Below, piece by piece: positions 34,206 through 45,877 of a DNA stretch of 64,000 nucleotides (position 1 is its first letter; every line of letters begins with the position of its first letter). The stretch is from Pseudisothecium myosuroides. Taxonomy: Eukaryota > Streptophyta > Bryopsida > Hypnales > Lembophyllaceae. A program made the position numbers and the translations under genes. The notes below the pieces were generated by a model. That model was not told the origin of the DNA. It did no database searches and worked only from the letters and a program-made list of their open reading frames with translations. The stretch lies in assembly GCA_951799445.1 (NCBI GenBank), contig OX637296.1, positions 7,502,001-7,566,000 on the forward strand, written 5' to 3'.

Positions 34206-37200
34206 ATGGCCAGGGATGATAATATACACACACTAGAATTCGGGGAGCTGAAGAAACTGGGGCTTGGCTTCTCATCTGCGCGAGTGTTCTTCGTCTTCAT
34301 TTTCATCTCAATTTCATGTTGTTGCATTGCTACGGAACTTCAGGTTCCTGCGTTCATAGTGTTTGGGGATTCCACAACTGATGTAGGCATGAAGAGTCAT
34401 TGGCCAACTATTGCCAGGAGCAACTTTGCTCCATACAGCAAGAATTTTGATGGTGGCCGACCCACGGGAAGATTTACAAACGGTCAAATGATTGTTGACA
34501 TGCTTGGTAAGGTCTGACCCTCACAATCAATCTACTTTGGGCCTCAGACATCATTTTCCATGTTTTCGCAAATTTCAGTGCACCAAAATGAGTTGACAGA
34601 CAAACAAGACTTTTGAATCCTCAGATGCGGTTTTAAATTATTGCCCTACTGAAACTCACATTGATAGTTACTAGTATCAGTGCTTTGAGACAGAGATTCA
34701 TCAACCTCATTTGCACCAACATTGTTACAAGGAAACAATCAAGTATGAATCGAGATATGCGGGTTTCGGTTGCACTTGTGCTATCTAGTTTTGTTATTCA
34801 TTTTCGGCACGGTGTGTTCTTGAACTATGACCTCTCAGATGTAGTTGAGATTTCTTTGATAAACAGTTCAAATTGATGCTGAGTTAGAAAGCAAGAACTT
34901 TGATTCTCAAATGCCATTCCTTGTAACTAAGATACGCACACAGCATGTAGAATTTGATGAGATGAACCAGGTCTTGTAATTTACATTTGCTTTAGATGTG
35001 TAATGTGGGGTAGTTGAATAATTTGACACTGGGCTAGAAAGCAAGATTGCTCTTGAACAGCATTCATTGTAACCATGATTCATGCACAATACATAGAATT
35101 TTTTTGAGATGAACCAAGACAGTCATGCAATTTTCATTTGTTTTTTGGTGAATGTGGGATTGTCATGCGGCAGCATTGAAGCTTGGCTTGCCATTGAGTA
35201 TTGCGTATTTGGACCCCAAGGCAATAGGCGAGCGCATGCTGATGGGAGTGAACTTTGCATCAGCGGGGTCAGGCTATCTCCATTCAACTTCCAGCCTTCT
35301 GGTAATGATAAACTTAATTTCTCCATTCTATTGTCCAGCATACTTATCTACATAGTACTGGAGGGTAAAATCAATGGAGGCAAATCTAAAAAAATATGTG
35401 ACAATGAACGTCTCTCTATTTGGATGAAGACATTCTTAGCTGTATCATTTTGAATGCTGTGATTACTCATAACATCCTTGAGAAGCTCCTTCAGCATCCT
35501 TGGAAAAAGGAGGACTGACACAGCCAGCTCATGTACTGTACACTAATTCCCCCTGCCAAAAAATGAACATAATAGAGTTAACTGTAAAGTTTGTCCTGTT
35601 TTTGTAGTAGGGTGTCAAAGGAAGGTTTAATTAAGAATACTACAGAAGAAACACGGCACCAATCTCTATCAGACCTAAGTTTTGGTGCTCCGGCGAGTTT
35701 GGTCCTGTGTTTTTCTTGAACTCCGGCTCCTGGTCCTGCGTTCACTTGGCACACTGTACGGGTAACTCCATTGTGTACCATCCACACCTATTGTAAGACC
35801 AGGTTCTCATTGTAAACATGCAAAGAAGACAAGCATTGACCATTTATTAAGTGCAAAGATGGTCTTTGAAAAAAGTGCACCTAAAATTGTCCAAATAAGC
35901 ATTTGAGCTTGGCTTCCATTATTCAACTGTCTAAAATCTTGTTGGGTGTCACAATGGGTGTTCCAAAATTTCTTTCACATGCCATTTTGGAACAAAAGAA
36001 AACCTAAATATGTAAAATCAAAATCAATCCTCAACTCTCATGTTCAGTAATCAATACACTTAATTTTTAGGCAAGAATCTAGATGGGTGCAGTTTCCTTT
36101 TTCTTTTTTCTTTTAGGGTATATTTGACTCAAATGAAATGAAATGGAGTTTCTTTGTTTTGAGGACGCATTCTCACCAGTCACACTGCCAAAAACTAGAA
36201 TTGTCATGAACTGAGTGGAAATTTTTTACAAATAAATGTGTGGTTTTGTAGAACACCATTCCTGCTTTTGACCAGTTGCAGATGTTTCACCAGTACCAGA
36301 TGAAGATGGTGAGCATGGTTGGCCGCGAGAGAGCTTCCTTTATAATTTCAGAGGCCATTTTTTTCTCAGTGTAGGAAGCAATGACTTCCTTTCGAACTAC
36401 CTCATCAACCCTCTCGTTCAACAGCAATACACGCCAACTGAGTGGGACAGCTTTGTGCTTTCCAACCAAACCGAATTTGTGAAGGTAAGATATGCACACA
36501 TACAACCGTCACACAACAAAACATACTTATTGTTATTAGATATATTAAATTGTTTTTATTGGTTCCTATTGGTAAGTGAAAAGCGATTTCGACACACTTT
36601 AGCATGCATTATTTGGACATTGTATGAATTAATTATGAAATTTTAACCATGTAAAGACGCTGCAAACCAAAGTGGTCTAATAGATGACTTTGTTGTTAAT
36701 TGTAGTAAAAGAGATAGCAACCATTGGTCCAATAATCAGAGAATTTTGGTGACTACCTTGGTCGGGGGGGGGCCTTACATGTTTAAAGTAATGTCTCTAG
36801 GTGTATCCAAAATCAACATTAGACTCTCCTAGACTCTAATGTTTTGATTGAGTATTGTACATCTTGTGTAATTAATATCTAAAGTTTTGATACATTTTTT
36901 GGTCCAAATGTACGTGTTGTACTTGGGGAACTTTTGATTATGGGCGTACATACCTCAATATTGTAACACATATCATGTTTAAAGAACCATACATTTTTAG
37001 GGCCAATTCAAGTGCTGAGAATAACCCCAATTATTAGGAATTGTGGTTAGATTTGGTAAAATGCAAAAGACCCTTCTACTAAGGTAGGAGGCCCATAAAC
37101 TGACCGGGTTCTAAATGCGTCCTTTATTTAGGAATTAGAGTGATATGATCCTTGAAATATCTATTACAATCATTGATGAGGTAGTTTGGCTTAATAGGAC

Positions 37201-38379
37201 GGTTTATAGACCTCCTCTTTTAAGCTCATCTTGTTATGATTGATAAAGATGGCTTTGTATTATTGCTTTTATTTTTTAAATGAAGTTATTGAATTCAATT
37301 GATTGAATATTGACTACAACAATTGTACAAGGCCGGGGCACGAAAGTTTTTTGTGTATGGATTTCCTCCCCTCGAATGTATCCCTGGAATAATTACACTT
37401 GGGGAGGGGGTCAGAAGTTGGGTGTGTGGAGGACTTGAACCAAATTTTTTATTGGCCACAACATTCAACTACTTGCTGCTTTTTTCCAATTGCGGTTTGA
37501 TTTACCTGGAATTCGCATTTTATATGGAGATGCATATACACATGCCTATGAAGTACTCAACAATCCTTCTAAATACGGTACACATCTCTTTTGGTATCCC
37601 TCTACCCAATTCATGGTATTTTTTAAAAATGTATTTTTATGTGTTTGTTAATCAACACTTTATTGTCAAAAGAATTGGTTTTTAATTGATCCTTTTTAAT
37701 ACTTCAATGTCAAATGATTGGATTCTAATTTTAAAGTGATGAAATAGTTTAAAATAAATAGTTTCTAACACTGAAGTGAAATAAATTATTGGACATTTTA
37801 ATTGACCATTTGCAAAGACCAAAATTTTCAACTTCAAAAATTCATAATCAATTCCACAAGACTCCAAAAAATATAAATCAAATTAGATTAGGCACACCTT
37901 TATTTTTTGCTTTTTAGAAAATTTATTTCTAAAGTTCTTGGAGGGGAATCAATTCTTAAAATGACGCATCTAAGGACATTTCACCATTGAGCACTAAGCA
38001 AATTAAAATGTCAAACTTGTTAAACTAACAATATTCCACAGCTTTGTCACTTTTCAAGGCACAAGGGTTGAAATGTAAATCTATTCTACTTCTAGTTTCT
38101 AAAACTTAGTGCAAAAGCATGAAACAATTGTTGCAAATTTGTGCCGATTTAACGAATTGACAATTTGGGACTGCAGGGTTCACAGAAGGTAGGCGAGGAT
38201 GTTGTGGGGAAGGGCTACTCGCTACTTCCGTATTTTGCAATGCTAAAAGTCCAGGCACATGTTCCGACCCTTCCACTTACGTATTTTTTGACTCCGTGCA
38301 TCCCACAGAAACTAGCTACAAAATTGCAGCTGAAATAGTATGGAACGACATGGTTCTATTCTTTGGACTCAAGAGATGA
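34206..38379 (+). pseudogene. GDSL esterase/lipase gene, five exons, with two frame-shifting lesions
   Basis: Exons: 34,206-34,506, 35,174-35,301, 36,252-36,484, about 37,332-37,577 and 38,177-38,379, with GT/AG sites. The product would be a secreted GDSL hydrolase: hydrophobic signal-like segment VFFVFIFISISCCC, block I AFIVFGDSTTDVG with the catalytic Ser, TGRFTNGQ, GVNFASAGSGYL (block II), VGSNDFL (block III) and DSVHPTE with catalytic Asp and His (block V). Lesions: exon 3 lacks one base in the T-run at 36,358-36,364, since IFFLSVGSNDFL is only read after a shift; exon 4 changes frame near 37,465-37,480, its length being one base short of the phase needed; the usual PPLGC is PPLEC. The exon 4 acceptor is weak. 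Family ester/lipid hydrolase; substrate not predictable. Confidence 0.85.
36730..37320. other. GDSL intron 3 with a possible LTR-derived fragment
   Basis: AAGGTAGGAGGCCCATAAAC at 37,080-37,100 is close to the complement of a block in LTR E near 50,030 (GGTTTATGAGCCTCCTACC). The rest is unremarkable AT-rich intron. Confidence 0.35.
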
Positions 38380-39483
38380 CAATCACCAAAACTAGACAAC
38401 TTTGTTTATATTGGCACGCGATTCAGAGCACCAAAAGCTCTAGAAACCAAGATTACTCTAGATTTAGGTTTCACAATAGTTGCTTTTAAGCAATGCAAAA
38501 GTCATTAAAATCCACTAATATAACAAAATTGACATTCCAATTGTTTGAACAATAACAATGTTGTTAGTAGACTAATTCACATATAGATGGTTATATTTGT
38601 TAAAAGCACCTAAAGGTGCAACATAACGCTATGTAGCCTTTAGAGAGGCTGCCTTTGCTCTTCTCAAGCATCCATCTATGAAGTTCATCCATGTTGATGT
38701 GACTTATAACTTTGACCCAAACTAGTTCCAGCCTTCAACCTACTTGCACACTCTCCCAAAAGGAACAAACGCCATGTTCGAGAAAATTAATGGATGGGAT
38801 GATCTGATAAGCTAGTTGTCCGTTGCTTGGCTCCCTTTTCCATGTTAGCTCACTTTGTGTCAGATGCATAATAAAACCAACATCATGAAGTTATTGTTGT
38901 ATCACCATTTCTATTTTTTTGACCCATTCTTGACTTGGCTGTAACAACTTGACAAATCTAACGCGTATCCTCTTAGCTAATTTGGGTGACAAATATTCCA
39001 CATCATTTTGTCCTTGAAAGGAGGGCAATTGTCATCTCTACTACTAAATATTATGAAGAGGATCCATTGCAGTCTTGACTTTTTCGTAGTGTTGAGGGCT
39101 CTTGAAAATGAGCTTCAAATACTCTAGGTCTTGGAGAGAAAATCACATTAGAAATTCATTTTAAAAAGTTGTAGATTAGATTTTGAGAAGCCATAAATTA
39201 ATTAGAATTATGTATATTAGACCCTTTAACCTCATACTTTTTTGGTGACCAGCTTTTTAGATTTGACATATGAAAAAGACTTCAAGTCACTTTTTCTTCT
39301 TTTAACACCCTCATGATCAAGCATTATAATCTTTCAACCCATAAGTGATATTATTGTGTTTTCTTTTCCTATGTGATCTCTAACATGTCTAGTTTGGTTA
39401 CAATTCAAAAAAATTGATACAACTCATCACCATGTTAACTTTTTGTTCAATTTAGAGCAAATTCCTAGAAGCTCAAACAAGGC
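38380..39483 (+). other. Spacer with a degraded coding-like stretch and repeat sequence
   Basis: At 38,630-38,815 one plus-strand frame reads YVAFREAAFALLKHPSMKFI and continues HVDVTYNFDPN-stop-FQPSTYLHTLPK to a second stop. It looks like a decayed exon, but I do not recognise the protein. The part 39,050-39,495 ends in TTTAGGAGTTAA and may be another TTAA-flanked repeat remnant. Confidence 0.3.
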
Positions 39484-39494
39484 CTTGGACATTT

Positions 39495-39860
39495 AGGAGT
39501 TAAGTATCTCTGAACCTCCCAGATTTCTACAGTCACAATTTGTCCAAAATTGCCCTACTGAAATTGTGCCGTAGCTATAATTGAAAATTGTTATTGACAC
39601 TCAGGTAAGGTAATTTTTTTGTTTTCCTTGTTTTTTGGAAAAGGACGGTGACCATTAAAAACCTCAGGTAAGGTAAGTTACCTCCTATCTTTGGGTGTCA
39701 ATAATTAAGTTATATAGTTTGTCATTTGCCAGCCAAGTTAATTAAGAGTCCATTACAAGAAAATTTTCTCAAGATTTCTCTTTAGAAATGATTTGTTGCA
39801 AGTTCAGAATGAGGTGCTACAATGACTTTAATTTAAACTATCACACAGTCAAATGATATA
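39495..39860 (+). other. Second copy of the GDSL upstream region (tandem-duplication remnant)
   Basis: Matches 33,338-33,700 in order (TCTCTGAACCTCCCAGATTT, TTGCCCTACTGAAATTGTG, GTAGCTATAATTGAAAATTG, TAGAAATGATTTGTTGCAA). It is broken at 39,861 by a transposon end, so the coding part of the second copy is not here. Confidence 0.75.
39614..39662 (-). mobile_element. 49-bp retroposed fragment with 14-bp target duplication
   Basis: CTCAGGTAAGGTAA occurs at 39,600-39,613 and 39,663-39,676. Between them lies a T-rich start and GGACGGTGACCATTAAAAA; read on the minus strand it ends in an A-rich tail. The first copy of the region (33,440-33,470) lacks the insert. The same tail sequence (AACGGTAGCCATTAAAAAG) occurs at 40,553-40,573. 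Confidence 0.7.
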
Positions 39861-40585
39861 AGAGCATCTCCACCCATTCCCCAGAAATAAGGTTGGGAAA
39901 ATGGATTGGCCGGTGTCCGGTAGCTCTCAAGTTGCTTCCGTCCCCCATTCATTTACGGGGAAGTGAACATGCTAAAACAAGACAAATGCATGCATTAATG
40001 ACTCATCATAACAAAGAGCCAATCAAAATGCTAATTGAATAAGAAAGAACTAAAAGATGGCCCACAAACCAAACAAAGTCAATCAAATGCATTAATGACT
40101 TGTAAAAAAGAAGAGCAAACCCGAAAAGATCAAGCCCGGGTCAAAGCATGGCGAGGGCGAGGAGCTAGCATTTTTTTGTTTTTTTACACAAACGAAACGG
40201 AATTTCATTGCAAAGATAAAATACTAAACTGCTAGCTACAAGTGGCTTGGCGGGAAAACATGAGACTCAAATACAATACACAAAAGACAAGGGACCAGAC
40301 ACATCTAACCACCGGCAGTGTGTAGCACTGCGAGAGGCCGTGAGGCCTCTTACGGCGGAAGCTAGCGTTTGGAGAGTTCATTTTGGAGTGATTGGTCTTC
40401 TATTGTCATTTGTATGGTCTGCGGTGGACCACTTTTTTTTGGCCGGCCATGTCCAAGCCCTGGCCAGGAAGCTTCCCCGTGAATGGGTAGAGATGTTCTG
40501 GTGAGTTGGGTCATTTGGGTGTGAAAGCCTTTTTTTAAATTTTTTTTATAAGGAACGGTAGCCATTAAAAAGGGGGAGAGGAGGT
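39861..40585. mobile_element. Composite repeat: GAGCATCTCCACC-type end plus a LINE-like 3' tail
   Basis: The left end AGAGCATCTCCACCCATTCC resembles the right end of the element at 24,454. Within it, the minus strand of about 40,170-40,300 reads TTTGCAATGAAATTCCGTTT then CGTTTGTGTAAAAAAAC, which looks like a plant LINE 3' end. Short ORFs at 40,247-40,504 are not recognisable. LTR E interrupts this DNA after 40,585. Confidence 0.4.
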
Positions 40586-42094
40586 TGTGAGCCCTCAAGT
40601 TAGCACTTGGAACTCTGGGTTTATTTTTCGCAATTTATTGTTAGTTTTTAGTGTCAATTCATGCAAAATAGCATGAATTAGTTAGTTGAGAGGAGTTTGG
40701 TAGAAGTCCCTACCAGATTAGTGAGGAGTCTTCCTAAAATTGTGGAAAGCACGAAATACTCTGCTTTTCTATGTTTAGGTCTTAGTTTAGTGTCTTAGAA
40801 TTTAGATTAATATTTTAGAGAAATGTGAGAGTTAGCCATTTCTAGTGCCTTGTCCATGTAAAACTCGACTTGTGGAGTGCATGTGACAGCCTGACTAAAT
40901 TATAAGAGTCTATGTTCATGTTTAAAAGTGTCTAGATCCAATTCATGTAGAATTTGGACTAGTTATATGAAGACCTGCAGGTGTTTAAGAATATGAACTA
41001 GAATGCAAAGTAGAAGAAGGGCGAGGTGATTGGAGCTTACAAAAAGGCGCTTTTAGGATAAAAGCATGCCAAGAGGTCAACAACGGAGCTAATCATCCAC
41101 GACAAACCCCTGTACTAGAATGATTTTCCTCTCGAGCGGAAATTATTAAAAAATTGCTAAATATAGCATCCTTATTGGAGGTTTGGTTTTGCCTTTAGCT
41201 TTTAAACACTTCCTAGAAGATTGCCCAAAAGTTTCAAAATTTTACAAAACTCCATGATGACTCCATGGGAAGTCAACTGCCTTTGAAACTGATAATAATT
41301 TCATAAAAATTATCCAAAGTGCGGTAAAATCTCACTAAAAATTAGATTAGAGTTTTGTGTGCCAAATAATCAACCTGTCAAGTTTGAAAACTTTTTGATA
41401 GTCAAAAGTATCAGAATCAGCAACAACATCGAATTTAACAAAAATTTACAACATAGCGGTGGGTTGACCGGCAAACCAAGAGCTAGCAGTGTCCGAATGT
41501 CGCAAATGAGGAGTCTTTTCTTATTCTCACGAACCTTCTAGGCAACCCTAGCCAATTAGTTTCCTTAGAAATTGCAAAAATCAATAGTTCGGATTTTGAC
41601 TTTTCTTTGGAATTATTGTTAGTGGGTTTTACGGGTATTTACAGCCTGGAAATAGGGGAGGAGGGATTCTCTATGACTAATTGGGGTCTTTTGAACGCAA
41701 TGATGCAATTGGTTTTCAATTTGAAGTTGTTCTCAAGAAGATAGGAAGAGTTCAGCTGTAGGTTTGACTTTTTTAGAGTAATTAGTGGTAAATCTAGGTT
41801 ACTTTGCAAAATATATTAGTAAATCTAGGTCACTTTGGTGAAAGTTGAAGATTGGATTTAGTTAAGATTTCAAATCTTTTCTTTAAAAGTCAATTTAGAT
41901 TAAACTAAGAATATTTGGAAATATTCTAGGGTTATTCACAACTTAACTCAAGGTCAAATAAGTTAATTTCCTAAATATCTTTGAGAAAAATCTTAGATTT
42001 TATTTGAACAAGATTAGGATTTAGCTTAGGATAGTTTTCGAGTAAAAGAACTAATATTTCATGGTAAACCAAGGTGGTGGGGCCTTGTAGCGAG

Positions 42095-42102
42095 TATATA
42101 AG
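42095..42102 (+). promoter_or_regulatory. LTR E core promoter (TATATAAG)
   Basis: GAGTATATAAGGCCCCCC, about 1.5 kb from the LTR start; the same block as in the other copies. Confidence 0.65.
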
Positions 42103-42220
42103 GCCCCCCTCCGAAGTTTCTCATACTCCATTTTCTGCTCACTGACATTTTGTCGGAGTGTAGTGACTTTATTTGTTTCAATTTGCTTATCGGCTTTGTC
42201 GAAAGCATTTATTTAGGCCA

Positions 42221-43880
42221 CACTACAAGAAAAAACAGTGTCCAATCCAACATAATAATCAACTTATATATGTTAGTTAGGACAGTTGGTTAGGACATTT
42301 TGATTCGGACAAAAATCAACAGACATATGTTGATTTTATATCTTGATTTTGGCAAATTTTAAATTTTTTTATTATTCGATAATTTGTCACATAAGCTGCC
42401 ACATCAACAAATCCTGCCACTTAGGCAGGACTGCCACGTCAGTAGCTAGCAAATTGGTACCAAATATTTAATTACAGTTTCCAAAATGATTTCTGCACTT
42501 TTAAAATTAACTTTAAAAAACTCAACACTATATTCAAAGTAATTTCATATATATAGCAATTCAACTTTGAATGCCAAAATTCATTACTATATGTCAATAA
42601 GTTCAATGCATATTGCAATTATACATTGAATGGGGCTTACCTTGATAGTAGGAGGAAGAGAAGACAAGGTCTTTGTACAAGTGGGGTGGTAGGAGGTAGG
42701 ACAACCCATATGGGATATGCCGTAAAGTGAGGATTAGTAGTTTAGTCAAGTCAAAAGTTGGAATTGTGGTTAAAAAGCAAAATTTCAAACCTCATTTAGG
42801 CAGTGTAGAATAACTTTTTTCAAAAAAAATTGAACTAAGTTAATGTGTAAAATCAAACTACCTTGCATTTCCAAAAATCTGTTTGAGATTTTGATCTTCC
42901 AATCAAAAGTTATGGTCAAATTTTAGAGAGGGATTGGAAGGGACTCATAGTTAACAACAAAAATTGGAATTGTGGTTAAAAAAGCAGAATTTCAAACCTC
43001 ATTTAGGCAGCGTAGAATAACTTTTTTCAAAAAAAATTGAACTAATTTAATGTGTAAAATCAAACTATCTTGCATCTCCAAAAATCCGTTTGAGATTTTG
43101 ATCTTCCAATCAAAAGTTATGGTCAAATTTAAGAGAATGGATTTTTGAAGATGCAAGGTAGTTTGATTTTACACATTAACTTAGTTCAATTTTTTTTGAA
43201 AAAAGTTATTCTACACTGCCTAAATAAGGTTTGAAATTCTGTTTTTTTAACCACAATTCCAATTTTTTTTGTTAACTATGAGTCCCTTCCAATTCCTCTC
43301 TAAAATTTGACCATAACTTTTGATTGGAAGATCAAAATCTCAAACGGATTTTTGGAAATGCAAGGTAGTTTGATTTTACACATTAACTTAGTTCAATTTT
43401 TTTGAAAAAGTTATTCTACACTGCCTAAATGAGGTTTGAAATTCTACTTTTTAACCACAATTCCAACTTTTGACTTGACTAAACTACTAATCCTCACTTT
43501 ACGGCACATCCCATATGGATTGTCTTACCTCCTACCACTCCACTTGTACAAAGACCTTCTCTTCTCTTCCTTCTACTATCTAGGCAAGCCCCATTCAAAT
43601 TATAATTGGTATATGCATTGAACTAATTTGAATAATTATTTTTGGCTTACTTCTAAATAATTATTTTCCACCAACCTTGCCCTATTGTTACACTATGAGT
43701 GAAAATGAAAATGATGTTTAGAGGATTGCCGAATCAACTGAGCAAATTTTCTTTTTGGTCAAATCAACAAAATTATCTTGATTGATGTTTAGTGGACTAC
43801 CGAATCAATTGAGCCAATTTTTTTTAATCAACATAAATGCCTTGATCTTCTGTTGATTAGGGCCCCTTTTTCTTGTAGTG
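42221..43880. mobile_element. Non-autonomous CACTA element with fold-back structure
   Basis: Ends CACTACAAGAAAAAACAG and CCCCTTTTTCTTGTAGTG, flanked by a perfect CCA duplication (42,218-42,220 and 43,881-43,883). The interior is a large inverted repeat: 42,600-43,140 pairs with 43,141-43,640, and each arm contains two direct copies of a block with CAAACCTCATTTAGGCAG and TGATCTTCCAATCAAAAGTT. No transposase. Its ends match the large CACTA element ending at 16,158, which could have mobilised it (inference). Confidence 0.9.
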
Positions 43881-43883
43881 CCA

Positions 43884-44955
43884 AGAATTGGCCATCTTTT
43901 GCTTAAATTGGTTTGAATTAACTTTCTTTAGTGAAGGATTTGGTTAGAGGACAAGGGGTTTCCTTTAAACCAACAAGCCACACTAAAATCACGCTCTTGG
44001 GAGGTTTAGTCCTCCAAAACTTGGATACTCTTTGCTCACGTACCAATTTTATGTTTTGAAGCAGCATTTGAGTCAGAATTCTTAACACGGTGAAGCTAGT
44101 CTTCACCAAAAGGTTCTAACATTCAAAGACCCGCCCAACCTTGTTGTATAACAGAGTTTGGTTTGACTTAACTCCTAAATTTTGATTTAAACATGTATTG
44201 TCATGTGTACCTCATTTAGTAGTTAAATTATTTGATACCATGAAAACTTTTTTGATCCTTAATATCCGGTTTAAGCACTGTCATGTGCACCTTATTTAAA
44301 GGTTAAAACATTTCTAGAACCACTTGGGACCGTATTGCACAAGTTTAGCCTGGGGTTGCCCCTGCACGACGAAGCTTTAACCTCAAAACAAATTTATCTT
44401 GAACCACTTTGAAGGGGAAGGAATAATTGAAAAAAATCCTTGGCTTATTGGCTACTTAAGCCAAGAAACCACACCAAGTGGCTCCCTTTCTTTCCGCCGG
44501 AATTTGTTCAATTTGCTTTTTGCACCCATTTGCCAACGTTATGGAGTTTTAGTTAATTTGATAGTTAGTTTTTGTTTTAGTTAGAGTTGCTTTGCTTAGT
44601 TTTATCCCAAAAAATCCAGAAAACAATTAGTTTAGTTTGAAGTTTAGTCTTGTTTTAGTTAGAGTTGCTTTGCTTAGTTTTATTCCAAAAAACCCAGAAA
44701 ATAATTAGTTTAAAGTTTGATTTACTTAGTTTAGTTCACCCGTTTTCTTAGTGGAATTTTATACATCAGATCAAAGACCAGAGCGAGCCGAACAAGGAAG
44801 GGCAGCAGTCGACCGGGTTCAAAAGACCAAAACGAACTGACAAAGAAGGCAGCAGTCACCCGACAGTCAAGGCAGCCCTTGAGCTGACATGTGGCGAGCC
44901 CACAAGAGCCAGTCGGAGGGTGACTGGGGTGTTGGATAGACCATTTGGGATTTGG
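43884..44955 (+). other. LTR E segment between the two CACTA insertions
   Basis: LTR sequence with two direct copies of a TTAGTTAGAGTTGCTTTGC block (44,575-44,700) and the GC-rich module ending at 44,955. No gene. Confidence 0.55.
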
Positions 44956-45877
44956 CACTATAAGAAAGTCGTTTTTTTGCTGTCGTTAGAAAAAAAAAAT
45001 TGTTTGTTTTGTCAGACGTCTCTGCGTTCTGCGGTTTGCAGTTGCAGTAGGGCAAATTTGGAGTGACGTTTCACGGAACGTGCCCCGGAAAGTTCGTAAA
45101 TGAGGAGATGTCCGGGAAGACGTATACGTCTTTGTTGACGTTTGAGAAGACGTCATGATGTTTTAGATAAACGTCCCCAGAAACATGAGATTGCCACATC
45201 AGCCACTGCATTTGTTTTCACTGCAGGTAAAGTCTAAGAAGTTACTGCAATTTAAGGTGAAAACTGATCACAAGGTAAAAAACCAGAGGTTGGGCAGCGG
45301 CTTGGCTACTCGTTAGAAAAATGATTGGATGGCTGCATACTTGCATGATGACAAGGACTAAAAAGGGCTCTTATTAAAAAGAAATTGAAAATAATTTATT
45401 TATTTTTAAATCCACATGAAATACTAGTAGAATAATTGGGATGTTAGGAAAAATCTTGGGTACGCAACTCCTATATTATATGGCCTTGATTATAATCACT
45501 TATAATGCATTTTAGTCCAATTTCAAGGGATACAAATTTTTTTTAATATAAAAAATTCTTGTAGCCCTTTTAACAAGGAATCTAAAAATGTAATTATATA
45601 TATGAAATGATATTTCTTTGGGGACAATAATAGCATTAAAAAACTACTTATATGAATTTTTTTAATACATGTATCATGGGACAAGCTACCCAACTTTTGG
45701 GACTTTTTAATAAAAATTTAATTTTAATTGGAGGGAACTTCTTGTAAAGAGTTTAAAACTATGCACGTGTTTCAATTCCTCATATATATTGTGAGTTTTT
45801 TTCGCATATGTATGCAATTCAAAATTTTCTACATTTAATTCTCTTTTAATTTGGTCTTCACCCAAATATTTATCTTT

